Positions 52,320 through 63,839 of a DNA stretch of 64,000 nt are shown in pieces (the first letter of the stretch is position 1; the number at the start of each line of letters is the position of its first letter). The notes under the pieces are model-generated. The model searched no databases. It saw only the letters and a list, made by a program, of their open reading frames with translations, and had not been told where the DNA came from. Source of the stretch: Viola odorata (Eukaryota; Streptophyta; Magnoliopsida; Malpighiales; Violaceae); assembly GCA_963691705.1 (NCBI GenBank), contig OY829537.1:19964078-20028077 (forward strand), given 5' to 3'. A program made the position numbers and the translations under genes.

Positions 52320-54683
52320 ATGGCTAAGACTCGCCGCTCTGAGTCGAAATCCACCGATGAAAAAAGGATGGATATTACGGTCAGTGTTATCACTTCTGAG
52401 GCCGCTCTTCGTGAGCATTTGGCCGCCCATAATGCTATCATCCCTGATGATTATAAGGCCAGTGTTGCCCCCGAGTCCCTACGTTTGAACAGCGTTTTGA
52501 CGGGCACTCGTAGGATCATGTATGCGCAGATGTTCCGTTATGGTTTTCGCCTTCCCATTGACCCTTTTGTCCAGGAATTGCTTGTTGCCGGCGATCTGTC
52601 TCCGGCCCAATTGTCCCCAAATGCATATTGTTGTGTTTATGCTTTTTTGGAGCTCTGTAAATACAAAAAGATTACTTCCCCTTCCCTTCTGCTGCTTAAA
52701 TCTATTTTTAAGCTGATGAAATACCGGGGAGTGATAACGATATCGCCCCGCTTCGACGATGATTCTCTCAAGTCCTTTACTTGGAAACTCCTCCATATCG
52801 AGTCTTCCATTGATGGCTGGAAAAAGGAATTTTTTGTGGTAGATATTCCTGAAGATCTTTGTTCCTGGTGGCGATCTGGGTTTAACCAAAACGTGGATGA
52901 CACCGCTTGGAGCCAGCCAGAGACCCTTCCGCAGCGTGAACAAGGCTGGTTAAATAAATTACTCGAACTGGAAATCAGCGTTCACATTCGCCAAGTGGCT
53001 TGTCGAATGGACATTCGTGGTTGTGTTAAATGTGAGTGTTGCGTTACTCCCTTCTTTGCTGTTACTGCTACTAACGCTGACGTTATTTTGTGCTTTCGCA
53101 GCGACGGATCCCAACTATAAACCCGAGAGCGTAAGGAGACGTTTGAGGAGGGCCCAAGAGAGAGAGGAAAGAGAGAGAGACGCCTCCACGAAAGCAACTG
53201 ATAATCCCACCAAACTTTCGGCCGCTTCCGCGAGCGTTGCCCAAGTGTCCTCTTCGGCCGACATTCCTTCGGGCATTCCCCTCGTGACCGTCGCTGCCCC
53301 TCCTGCTCAGACTTCTTCTTGTTCCCAGGCCTCTAAGGCCATTGCCAAAGGAAAAAAGAAGAGAAAAACAAGAAGCGTTGCCGCTCTCACACCTTCTCCA
53401 GACGCGGCAGGTTCTTCAGAAGCGCCTCCTTCCAACGCTGCCGCGGTAAGGGTACCTTATAGCCGTCCTAGGCTACATTTCCATTTCTGTTGTTGCTTAA
53501 TCTCTTTCTTCTTTTCTTTCTGTATTTTGAATTATATTCTTGGCAGGACACTATCGTTGTTGCTACCTTCGCTCCTCCGTCAGATAACATGGAGTTGAGT
53601 TATGCGCTGACCGGTTCCAAGAAGAGACAACGCTCGGGAGACGAGGGCGGAAACCCCTCTACCGGGGTAGAGAATAGGTCTGTGGATGGGTTTGACTCGA
53701 CGGCCGCTCCACAGGGAGAGAATCCTTCAGGATTTTTAGGGAATCTAGGCACTAGCGATACTTTGGAGGTTTCTCCCCATTCTTTCGGCGGTTCCGCTCA
53801 TGTGTACCCGTCCAATATGGGAAACCAGGATGTCACACAGGATTTCTCCGGTTATCAGCCTCATGGCGCTTATATCGCTTCAGGAGGTTCATCGTCACAG
53901 GTCGGCGCTCCCTTTTCCCTGGGTTTTCTTCCTTCACGTATCCCCCTCCGGGACCGTTTTGGTGAAGGAGGAGCCACTTTTAACTGTGTTGTAGATCTCG
54001 GTCCGTTGAGTGGGCCCGCTGCGGTGACTCATCAAATTGGATTATTCGATCTCCGGAATACTGCTTTGACCGCGTTAGGGGGTGACGGCTCGGACGAGGT
54101 TACGGCTTTTCTAGTTTCTCAATTATTGGCGTCTGCGTCAGAACGGGCAACTTTTCTTTCGAGGTCTGCGCTGGACAGGGAAAACTCCATACGCTCTTCT
54201 CTTTTTAACGACATGATGTCCTTCCATTACTGGGCGAAGGAAGCGCGAAGTCAAGCCGCTTCCCTCTCCTCCGCTTTGAAGGAATTGGAGCGGGAGCGGG
54301 ATGAGAAGAAAAATTGGCTGGAGGAGCAAACAAAATTATTGTTGGCTCATCAAGAGCAAGAAAAAGAGCAATCTGCTGCCTTGGCAGCGGAAAAGGCCAA
54401 AGTCCTCGCTTTGGAGAATGAGAAATTATCCTAGGAGAATGAGAGATCGTCTCTGATCAAGGAGAAAGTTGCCCTAGAGGAAGAGTCAGCCGATAAGAGC
54501 ATGTGGCATGTCGAACAGACTGCCATCACTTTAGTTGATTGTTTTGAAGAAGTCCACGGGGTTGACGCGTACAAACCCGATGAGGTCTCTGCCGCCTTTA
54601 AACGAAGATCAAGGCACATTAACGAGGAAGGCTTTCGCCAGGCTAAAGCGGCAGGCTGGAAAAGGAGGAACCCCGACGGTTGA
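52320..54683 (+). pseudogene. G4: three-exon GFRLP-domain antisense gene (element C), one late stop
   Basis: Start MAKTRRSESK at 52320. Exons 52320-53031, 53102-53445 and 53547-54683; introns of 70 and 101 bases, GT/AG, phases 1 and 0 as in A and B. Exon 1: RYGFRLPIDPFVQ, LSPAQLSPNAYC, TISPRFDDDSLKSFTWKL. Exon 2: TDPNYKPESVRRRLRRAQER, then Ala/Ser-rich and KGKKKRKTR (basic). Exon 3: GSKKRQRSGDEG (NLS-like), HQIGLFDL, GDGSDEVTAFL, a Glu-rich coiled coil, then a TAG at 54432-54434, after which the C-terminal block (VDCFEEVHGVDAYK) is still in frame to 54683. Two basic clusters suggest a nuclear protein, by inference. Confidence 0.8.
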
Positions 54684-55118
54684 TGCGCTTTGAGGCTTTA
54701 TCGCTTTTCCCTTAGTGACCAATCGTCATTAAGTTTTTGCTATTATTTTGACCCTCACCGTTTGTAGCTCCCCTTAAATATTTTGATATGCTCGGACAAC
54801 TTTATCGCTGACTTTCTTTATGTCTAGTTGTGTGTTTGCGAACTCCTTTGGCGTTGTCTTCGCCATATTTATTCCATGCGCTTTCTTTCCCGAACATACC
54901 CTTAGCGTTCTTGTCAAAATTACGGTACTCGGCCTTGGGCTAGCTTTCCCAGTGAGTCTGATGGTATTTCTTCTCATGAGATCCTTGCTCTTTCCGCTGC
55001 CCAAAAAGTATTCTGCGCATTCTTAATTGTAGATTATCAGTAACAAAAACATGTTACGAGAGACAGTAATTACCCGTAGGAGCTTTTCCGCTGCCATCAT
55101 AGGGCGTCACTTTGGAAC
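54684..55118. other. Element C spacer after G4
   Basis: 3' flank of G4. A small plus-strand ORF at 54820-55026 has hydrophobic stretches but no counterpart in A or B, so it is not called a gene. Confidence 0.45.
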
Positions 55119-55204
55119 CCGTGGAGAATCGCTTTCGCTATCAGCTCTATACTTCGCCAGGGATTACACATCTGGTTACTAGCCGGGATTTCACGATTCT
55201 CCAC
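55119..55204 (+). ncRNA. Conserved structured element after G4, element C
   Basis: GTGGAGAATCG (55121-55131) pairs perfectly with CGATTCTCCAC (55194-55204). Inside are ACTTCGCCAGGGAT and GGTTACTAGCCGGG, matching the core seen in A and B. The outer stem sequence differs completely from that in A, yet pairing is kept. Confidence 0.58.
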
Positions 55205-55227
55205 GTTTCCCTATTTTCACGATCGGC

Positions 55228-55675
55228 CCTTAAGTGCCTCGTCTTAGTGAGCTGTCGGATCGGGACGGCTATCACAAGGCTAGGGAATTTTCACTTTTGG
55301 GCGTTGCCCTCGCATCTAGAACCGTGTCCTTCCTTAATGGCCTGGCTGCAGCAGCCCAGCCGTTAAGATAGGAGTCTTGTTCCTAGACGGAGTTTCTATT
55401 TTTTGGGGCGTGTCTCTTCTTGATAGGTCGTCTCCACGAGAACGGCCCGTACAAGGAAAAGATTTTTCACTCCCAAAGATACCGGGTGGTGCCCTCACTT
55501 AATGAGCCGTCTGATCAAGATCGGTCATCACAAGGGTAGGACTTTTCACCCCCGGGGGCGTCTAGGATCTTTCAATCCGATGTTATTCAAGGTATGTTGG
55601 GTAGTGCCCTCACTTAATGGGCCATCTGATCAAGACCGGCCATCACAAGGATAGGACTTTTCACTTCCCCAAGAT
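55228..55675. repeat. Tandem repeat, degenerate ~80-115 bp unit (element C)
   Basis: About four units with GTGCCTCGTCTTAGTGAGC or CCCTCACTTAATGGGCC, then CATCACAAGGATAGGACTTT and CACTCCC. Equivalent to the arrays in A and B, between the converging ends of G4 and pol. Confidence 0.78.
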
Positions 55676-55780
55676 ACCCCATTTTTATCTGCACAAGAGC
55701 AACCACAACATCCCACGAAAGCTCTCTCATCGAGCGTTAGTCATGGTTAGGGTCGGCATAAGTCAAAGGTGCAGATAAAA

Positions 55781-58700
55781 TTAAATTCTAGCATAATATA
55801 GTTTCAAGCGAGCGATATTCCAAGAGTTGGATAGGGGTGTACCATCGAGTGTCTCCAGACGATAGGCTCCTTTCCCGACAACGTGGGTGACACGATATGG
55901 TCCTTCCCAGTTCGGACTGAGTTTCCCCATTCGCTGTCCTGCCGCTCGCTTGTCTCTGAGCACCAGGTCACCAGCTTTCAGCAACCGCTCTTTAATGCGC
56001 CTGTTATGATATCGGGCCATCTTTCGTTTATAATGTTGTGTTTTCAGAAGGATTTCTTCTCGGACTTCTGGTAACGCATCCAGGTTAGCTCGTAACCTTT
56101 CCTCATTTAGTTCCTCACGAAAGTGGGCCACCCGTAGGCTCATGGTTCCAATTTCTACTGGTGTGACGGCTTCGGTTCCGAAGGCCAACGCGAAGGGCGT
56201 CTCCCCGGTACTAGTCTTAACGGTCATGCGGTATGCCCACATCACGTATGGTAGCTCATTGGCCCATTTCTTTTTAGACCCTTCTAGATTTTTCTTAATA
56301 CCGCTGAGGATGCTCCGATTGGTCACTTCCGCCTGCCCATTAGTTTGCGGGTGAGCTACGGAGGAAAAACGTTGCTCGATTCCGAATTCTGAGCATTGGT
56401 CTTGAAAGAATTGGTTGGTGAACTGCGTCCCATTGTCACTGATGAGGACACGGGGTACGCCAAATCTCATGATAACTTGATGTTTAAAGAAACGCCAAGT
56501 TTTTTCTGCTGTGATTGTGGCGACCGCTTCAGCCTCTGCCCACTTAGTGAAATAGTCTACCGCCACTATCACAAATTTCAGTTGGGACCTTGCCTTTGGG
56601 AATGGACCTAAGATATCGATCCCCCATTTGGCGAAAGGACAAGGGGCGATAATTTCAGATATTTCGGTGGCAAGTCGCCGAGGAATTTTAGCAAACTCCT
56701 GGCACTTAGGGCAGGCTTGCACATAATTGTGGCAATCTCTTCGGATGGTGGGCCAATAGAATCCGGACCGGAAGACTTGTGCTGCCAGGGTATCGCCTGA
56801 TACGTGCATACCACACACTCCTTCATGGATTTCACGCAAGGTGTGAAGACCCTCTTGCCCAGTTATACATTTGGCGGCAGGGTAAGAGAAACATTTCCGA
56901 ACCAAATCCCCGTCATAGTACGTACAGCGGGCTGCCTGTTTCAGTACTTTCTTCTTCTCAATGGTATCCTCAGGCAGTTTCTCGTGTTTCAAGTAATTGA
57001 TTACGGGAATTCGCCAGTCGTTATCACGTTCCTCCACACATAAAGACGCAAGCTCCTCCATGAAGGATGGTACCGATAGCTCACGATAATATATGTCCTT
57101 GGGTATGAACGCTTCCGGGTTTGCGGCCAATTTCGCTAGATTGTCTGCTTCAGCGTTTTCCTCCCGGGGAATATGCTCAAAGCTGACTTGCATGCCCTCT
57201 TTCTTTATTTCCAACAGTTCCCGCTTCACTTTGGCGAGATATTGAATCATGATGGGTTCTCGGGCCTGAGAGTGCCCCAAGACCTGGTCTATTATTAACT
57301 TGGAATCACCACAGATTTTTAGACTCAGGTCTCCTGTTCTTCCAGTATCATGCCTTCCTTTAGAAGAAAGCTCCTTTCCAATTCTAAGTCCGGCTAGCAA
57401 CGCCTCATACTCTGCCGCGTTATTAGATAACGGTTGTAGGATTCGGATGGCATATCGTATTTGCATATCATGCGGCCCATTTATAAAGATTCCAGCTCCA
57501 GCCAGCTCTTGGTTTTTGGCCCCATCTACATGGACGATCCAGAGATCCGTATAGGTTTCCGGGAATGGGAGATCCATATCGCCCCATTCTGCTTCAGGTA
57601 AGCCTTCTAAAGGATCCTCTGTAAAGGTGCATTCCGCTATGAAATCAGCCAGGATCTGAGCCTTTACAGACGGTCTAGACTGATACCTCAATCCATACTG
57701 TTCCAATTCGAGTGCCCAGATCAACATCCTTCCGGAAAATTCAGGCTTTCGAAAGATCCTTTTTAAAGGCTGGTCTGTGAGTACGATGACGGAATAAGAC
57801 TAAAAGTATCGGTTCATTTTGCGGGTGGCTTGTATGAGGGCGAACGCTATCTTTTCGATTCGCGCGTACCGCAATTCCGCATCTTTAAGAACCTGGCTCA
57901 CAAAATAGACCGGGCGATGAGAGTGGTTATCATCGCGAACAAGGACGGCACTGACCACTTCGTCTGCAGCGCCAAGATACAAATATAAGGTATCGCCTGC
58001 CTCTGGCCTTGTCAATAATAAGTCAGACGATAGATAATCTTTCAGGCCGATAAATGCTTCCTCACAGTCAGGGGTCCACCCGAACGAAGCTTTTTTCCGT
58101 ATAATTTTGAAAAAAGAGAGACACTTCTCTCCTTGCTTAGAAATGAATCTTCCAAGGGCGATGACTCGCCCTGTGAGTCTTTGTACTTCTTTGACGGTCC
58201 TGGGTGATATCATGTCTTGTATCGCTTTGATCTTCAAAGGGTTAGGCAGAATACCCTTTTGGCTAACGACGTAGTCTAAGAATTTTCCCGTTTGGAACGC
58301 GAACATGCATTTTCGGGGATTCAGCTTCATGCGATACCTTTTCATTACATCAAAGACTTCCTTTAAGTCTTGTAGGTGATCCTGAAAACTCATACTTTTT
58401 ACCAATATATCATCGACGTACGCTTCTACGTTCCTCCCAATTTGTTCTTCAAATATTTTGTTGGCCATTCGTTGGAGCGTTGCCCCGGCATTTTTCAATC
58501 CGAACGGCATCGCCGTGTAACAGTACGTGGCCTTTGGAGTGAGAAACGCAGTTTTTTCTTCATCTTCCCGGGCCATGGGAATTTGATGGTATCCGTAGTT
58601 GGCATCTAGTGAGCTTAAATAAGCGTATCCAGCAGTCTGATCAACCAATTAATCTATTCGAGGAAGCGGGTAACAATCTTTAGGGCAGGCATCATTTAAG

Positions 58701-61651
58701 TCAGTAAAGTCGATGCACATGCGCCAATCCCCATTGGGCTTGGGAACAAGAACGGGGTTCGCTAGCCAGGTGGGATATTGAACTTCACGAATGAATGCTG
58801 CATCGAGGAGCTTCGCTACCTCTTTATCCACGGCCAACGCCTTTTCATTAGAGAACGCACGCCGCTTTTGCTGTACTGGCCTGGCCCCTGGGTCCACATT
58901 GAGCCGATGTTCGGCTATTTCACGCGATATTCCTGGCATATCCGCGGGTTTCCATGCGAAGTCTCCTTGGCATTTGTTCAGTAGCCGGGTCAGTTGGAGG
59001 TTTTCCACTGGGCTAAGTTTTTCACTAATCAGGAAACTCGCCTCCTCTATTCCGATCGCTGGAACGGGCACCATCTTGTCTAGAGGTTGGGCACGCTTCT
59101 CATCACTTTGTTCATAGGGGTTTGCCGCTATACACACGTACCTATCGCAACTTCTTTGGGTCATGAGCGAATAGCATTCAGCTGCTAGTTTTTTATCACC
59201 CTTTATGGTTACCACCCCATCCCAGGAGGGGTACTTCATTTTCAGATGCTTCTGAGATATCACTGCGCCAAAGCGGTTAAGGAAAGGTCGTCCGAGTACG
59301 ACATTGTAGGGCAAATTCAGATCCACAACAAGGAATAACAAGTTCTCTGATCGCTTGTAGGTGTCTTCTCGGAAATATATAGGCAGGGTAATCACCCCCG
59401 TAACAGGGATTGGAACTCCATCAACGCCGACTATAGGCCGTTTACTAGGTGTTAGCTCATTAGTAGGGCGTTTCATGAGGTTGTAGGCTTCCAGCGAAAA
59501 GAGATTCACCGCACTCCCATTATCAATGAGAGTTCTTCTGATTCCATGGCTAGCGATGACGGGCGTAACTACCAAAGCATCATTGTGTGGGTAGACGACA
59601 CCTTTCTCATCTTCTTCGGAAAAGGATAATACCATTCGATCTAAAATGCCTATCGCATCTCCTTTTTTCCTCGTGCCATCTCGTGCGCGTTTGTCTCCTT
59701 TCGGGAACGTCAGCTGCTCCGACTCGTCCATATAGGGAGTTCCTCCTACAATGATATTAATCATGGGGATATACTCGTCATCAACCGTAAGAGCTTCCCT
59801 ATCTTTCCCTTCGGGAGTATTATCCTTTTGCGGGTCGTGAGGAGGAACGGGTCGTTCATCCGCCGTCCGTTTCCTGAGATTATTGCGAGCATCTTCTCTT
59901 ATCTGGGTGGCGAATTCTCCCAAATATCCTTCTTCAACCAATCGCTCTATCGCCGCTTTTAAGTCTCTACACGCCTCCGTGGAATGGCCCCTGGCTTTGT
60001 GGAATTTACAATAAGCATTTTCTCTTCTCCCTAAAAACACTCCTGGTTTTACAGGCGCGGGGTAGCGGATGGGAAGGTTTCGTTGTTCCGCTATCGCTAA
60101 AATTTCAGCCCTCGGCACATTGAGGGAAGGAAAATCTGGGTCGTACGTTCGATTTTTATAAGAATCCCCGCGCCGCCGAGTGGGGGAGCCACTGGTTTTT
60201 CCCTTCAGAAAATTGCCCCTTTGTCTATCAGAGGTCTTGGGGATATGATCCTTCCGCCTAGCGTAATCATCGATAAAATGGTCATCGGGTAGAGGCTTCG
60301 CAGGAGCAGCAGTGATTTGAGTTGCCCCCTGTGGCAGACTGTATGTTCGATCTCTGTTTTCTTCTTCTTCCATTTTCGCGTAATTGTGAGCTTTAAGTCT
60401 CAACGCGTCTAAAGTCACTGGGGGGTCTACCATAAGTGCGTCTTTCAGCTTCCCATAACGGCAATTTCTTTTCAGAGCTTCTATAGCAAAATCGATAGTA
60501 ACGCCCGGCGTTAAGGACATTTCCAGATCGAAGCGGCTGAGAAAATCCTTCAAGGATTCTTGAGGCATTCGCTCTATGTCAAATAACGCGGCGGCAGATT
60601 TTCTGATTGGAATTGCGGTGCTAAATCTGCTCCGAAATTTAGATTCTAACTGTGAGAAGTTACTAATGGATCCACCAGGGAGACCTTCAAACCAGAGACG
60701 CGCAACGCCTGATAGCGTCATAACAAATATTTGGCATAGTACCGCATCGCTGTGGGTCTGAAACTGAACAAAATCTTTCACTTTATTGATATGTGAGATG
60801 GGATCTTTCGTACCATCATACGTGTCAGTGGGAAGCTTTACACGTCGACTGACTCGGTGACGCCTTATGCGACGGCTAAATGGGTGGCCCGATGTATCAT
60901 CAAGAATTTCACGCGCTTGACGCGGGGGAGATATATCAGCTTGACGCCCTCTATCTCGCGGTTCTGGCGTAAGATGTCGCCTAGGAGATCGATTGCGACT
61001 CCTGCGCGAACGACTTCGATACCTCCGGCTACTGGACCTATCACTGTATCCAGGAGACAGACTCCTGTGGACTCCTTCCCTCCGTCCATCCCACCGGTTC
61101 CTAACCCCCTCAAGTTGCCTGTCTCCTTGTAGGGGGAGACCTTGCAGCGTTCGCGGTACATAAGCCTCTACTCTTCCTTGAGCAAGCTGCCCAGCACTAC
61201 TCAGAGGATTTCCATCAGGTAAAGGCATCTGAAGGTTTTCTGAAAACAACGGTGACACGGGTCGATCAGCGACGATAGACGGAGTAAACATGATGCGAGG
61301 AGGGTGACCAGATCCAGAAGCACCGGGAGTGCCTCTTGCGGCCATTTCAGTCAAATATTCCAGCCGAGAATGAAGGGTCGCTATTTCCATTGCAAAAGGA
61401 TGTTCGCGGTTGAGTATATATTCTCTCGAAAGAGGAGTGGAGAAGTCGGATCCCACCGTCTGGGATGACAAAATGTCTGTTTGCGAGGAGACCACTCCTC
61501 CAGCAATTCCAGCCGAATGGTCCAGAGGTCCTGAAATAATTGGTTGTGTCGTCATAGAGAGATCAGCAGTAGCAAAGGGAAAAAGCCGCATGCGGATGTG
61601 GAAAGGGATACTAGAGGATGATGATCGGATCGGCTCCGATTCTGTGATCAT
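55781..61651 (-). pseudogene. Gag-pol of element C (Tat lineage), nearly intact, two stops
   Basis: The start is taken at 61651 (MITESEPIRS) by homology with A and B; an upstream in-frame Met at 61702 is not shared. Gag: Arg/Ser-rich tract (RYRSRSRRSRNRSPRRH), Retrotrans_gag region (about 60740-60410), then CKFHKARGHSTEAC. Protease: LIDNGSAVN and VVLGRPFL. RT: VLVPKPNGDWRMCIDFTDL, TAA at 58649-58651, then YVDD near 58412. TAG at 57800-57802 lies in the first RNase H. Second RNase H: HVDGAKNQE, EYEALLAGL, GDSKLIID, AEADNLAK, with all four acidic residues present. Integrase: H-H-C-C module, WGIDILGPF, SDNGTQF, NGQAEVTN, GPYRV; ends at 55781. About 1956 codons long. The dual RNase H places it in the Tat lineage. 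Confidence 0.95.
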
Positions 61652-61716
61652 GACCGTTCCAATCTTCCGACTAAACGGAGCTTGGCGATTAAGGACGCTC
61701 ACTTAATACACCAAGG

Positions 61717-61734
61717 CTCTCAATGAAAGCACCA
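61717..61734 (-). other. Primer binding site of element C
   Basis: TGGTGCTTTCATTGAGAG on the minus strand, two bases from the LTR end; same as A and B. Confidence 0.78.
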
Positions 61735-61736
61735 TT

Positions 61737-62260
61737 TGATAAGATTTAATTTCAATCTTGCGAGATTCTGCGTCGTGTGCGATCGGAACGGTGGTGAATG
61801 GCGGCGAGTGTACCTGCAAGGTGCCGGAGGGGGAGCTCTGGCGTAGACACTCCGATGCTTAAGTTAGTTCAGGTTATAAGAGTGGTAGAGGTTTCTCTAG
61901 GTGAGCATGACCTTACCTTCATTGTGAAAAATGGTGGGGTATTTATAGATCTGGACAGCGATACCTGGCGATATCAAAGAGGGCGCCGTTTGATGATGAC
62001 GTCACAGGCGATATCAGTGGATGACGTCACGGCGATGTCTGATGGGGCTGCCGGGAGCGATAACCATGTGGGTCCCTAGGATGGGATGACGCCGTGCGTA
62101 TAGAATTGCGTGAGTCTCCCCCCCGCTGAAGTCGACCATCCTAGGAATCCTTCGCTGATCCGTAGGCGATATAGGGATATCCTTATGGAGCTCAGGGGGA
62201 TTCGTTCCGATAAGAACCGTTTGTGCAGTAGGACCGTTAGGACTATCTCGATTGTTATCA
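61737..62260 (-). repeat. Element C 5' LTR
   Basis: TGATAAG to TTATCA, 524 bp, with a minus-strand TATA box near 61946-61953. The leader hairpin arm here reads CTCTGGC, leaving a G-U pair in the stem. CTTGT follows, and the UGT reading resumes. Confidence 0.93.
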
Positions 62261-62722
62261 CTTGTGGGTGGTGAGATCAGAGGAATCAAAAATGTTGAGA
62301 TTGAAAAGTTTTGGGCAGAGAATTGTGAGCAGGGTTTAGTGATAAGTTGGTGTTTGCAGTTGGAGGTTTTAGCACACGAAGCGATTGGGTGTTTCGTGAC
62401 GCATGGCGGGTGGAATTCTAGTTTGGAGAGTTTGAGTTTAGGAGTGCCAATGGTGGTAATACCACAATTGGCAGATCAAAGCAGCAATGCTAAGTTGATC
62501 AGTGACGTTTGGGAGATGGGGATGAAACCAGAGGTGGATGAGGGGGAGATTGTTAGACATGAGGAGTTGGACCATTGTATCAGGGAAGTTATGGAGGGAG
62601 AGAAAGGGAAAGAAATGAGATGAAGAGTAAGGAAATGGAGGGAATTGACAAAAGAGTGTATGGATGAAGGTGGAAGTTCGAATAAAAACATAGATGAGTT
62701 TATCATTAGTTTGATAGGATAA
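62261..62722 (+). pseudogene. UDP-glycosyltransferase, C-terminal fragment with PSPG box
   Basis: Starts LWVVRSEESK in one frame, then a frameshift near 62290 brings in AENCEQGLVISW and the plant PSPG signature: WCLQLEVLAHEAIGCF, VTHGGWNS, SLGVPMVVIPQLADQ. The HCGWNS core has Gly for Cys, and the conserved final D-Q is kept. An in-frame TGA at 62621-62623 precedes RVRKWRELTKECMDEGGSS and NKNIDEFIISLIG, ending TAA at 62720-62722. The PSPG box binds UDP-sugar, so this was the donor-binding half of the enzyme begun at 44878. With exon 2 split and two inactivating lesions here it cannot work. Confidence 0.9.
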
Positions 62723-63625
62723 TTTGTTTGATTGAGGCATTTGATGAAACAATGTGCAAGACCAATACTAATAAATTGTTTGCCAACTTATTTTTTATCC
62801 TGGGTCTTGGATAGCATTACGTATTAAATCTAGACTTTTCATGTTTTTATTTTTTAAATAATAATTAAATATTAATTGATATTGACTAAAATTAGATAAT
62901 GAGGAGATTATAATTTGAATGGCCTTATATATAATTATTGTCTCTCTCTAAAACAATTCATTCTTGGCGATTAAAACCTTAAAAGGATGAAGTATATTGC
63001 ATCTTTATACTCATTTATATTTCTTTATTTTTTTTCTATACATTTTGTACGAGTGTGTATTTTAATAACCTCAAAGGTTTTAAATTTAAATAAAGAGATT
63101 ATTTGTAATATAGTTCTATTTCTTTACGGTCTAAACATTTAAGGGGTAGTTTGCATAATTTTTACTTAAATTAAAAAGTTAAAAATAAAAATATAGGGAC
63201 TAAATTAAAATTAATGTTATATTATTTAACTAGACAAAAAGAAAAGTAGTGAAAAAATTGATGAGAATAAAAGTGATAAGAGAGTTTAGAGAAACTTTTT
63301 TTTTTTTAAGTGTGTGAGCTCTTAGAAGGACAATGGAAATGATAATAAGTCACGCGGAAGACCAATCGATTCCAAGGATATGAATCCTAGAAAAAATGAG
63401 GGTTATAAACAAATTTTGCCCCTTATTTCAGCCCTCTGTTTTTAAAAAGTAGTATTTCATCCTTCCACTCCAAGCATATGATTTATTTCATCCCTCACCC
63501 TAACACCATCCATTTTTCCCGTCCGTTTGCTGACGTGTCGCCCCACGTGTCGTGCCACGTCACTGATTGCTGACGTGTCACGCCACGTAGGCAGAAGCCA
63601 TACGGATAGCAAAATGTCAAATTTT
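62723..63625. other. UGT 3' flank, AT-rich
   Basis: No gene is seen. A cluster of ACGT-core motifs (GACGTGTCGCC, CACGTGTCGTGCCACGTCAC, GACGTGTCACGCCACGTAGG) lies at 63530-63590. This may be the edge of a repeat, since the sequence before it is a low-complexity statement-like stretch of C/T-rich runs, but no ends could be found. Confidence 0.4.
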
Positions 63626-63698
63626 GCATGAATTGGGACTCAAACCCACGACCTCAAGCTTCTGAGCCTTGTGCTCTACCAACTAAGCCAGACAACTT
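63626..63698 (-). pseudogene. tRNA-Lys-like sequence, degenerate, anticodon position CAG
   Basis: On the minus strand GTCTGGCTTAGTTGGTAGAG and CACAAGGCTCAGAAGCTTGA match the D-arm and anticodon arm of plant tRNA-Lys; GTGGGTTTGAGTCCCAA fits the T-arm. The acceptor stem does not pair well and the anticodon loop reads CTCAGAA. Likely a tRNA pseudogene or a tRNA-derived repeat. Confidence 0.55.
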
Positions 63699-63765
63699 CT
63701 ATGTTAACATTTTAATAAAACCTGAATATTACCTTCCATGTTTTTCAACAAAAACACCAGCAAAA

Positions 63766-63839
63766 GAGCTGAAGTGGGACTTGAACCCATGACCTCATGG
63801 TTAAGAGCCTTGCGCTCTACCAACTAAGCTAGACAGCTT
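63766..63839 (-). pseudogene. tRNA-Lys(CUU)-like sequence, degenerate
   Basis: On the minus strand GTCTAGCTTAGTTGGTAGAG, GCGCAAGGCTCTTAACCATG (anticodon CTT) and GGTTCAAGTCCCAC are close to tRNA-Lys. Five outer acceptor pairs (AGCTG/CAGCT) form but the inner two do not, and the anticodon stem has one mismatch. Both this and the copy at 63626 are followed by TTCTATGTTAACATTTTAATAAA, so the pair looks like a duplicated repeat unit of about 140 bp. Confidence 0.55.

Larger units (their letters stand above)
46218..62260 (-). mobile_element. Element C, Tat-lineage Ty3/Gypsy retrotransposon with antisense gene cassette
   Basis: Complete 16.0-kb element in UGT exon 2, flanked by CTTGT at 46213-46217 and 62261-62265. 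LTRs of 528 and 524 bp differ at about ten sites plus the length of one C run, so it is the youngest of the three copies. Gag-pol (61651-55781, minus) has only two stop codons. The plus strand carries G1 47731, G2 48582, G3 49465 and G4 52320. Architecture is the same as A and B. Confidence 0.95.

Noticed and set aside
54820..55026. 68-residue hydrophobic ORF that might be a membrane protein
   Set aside because: Not present in A or B, and in the 3' flank of G4.
63520..63600. ACGT-rich cluster as a host promoter
   Set aside because: No gene follows within the window, and the sequence resembles common plant repeats; not enough to call a promoter.
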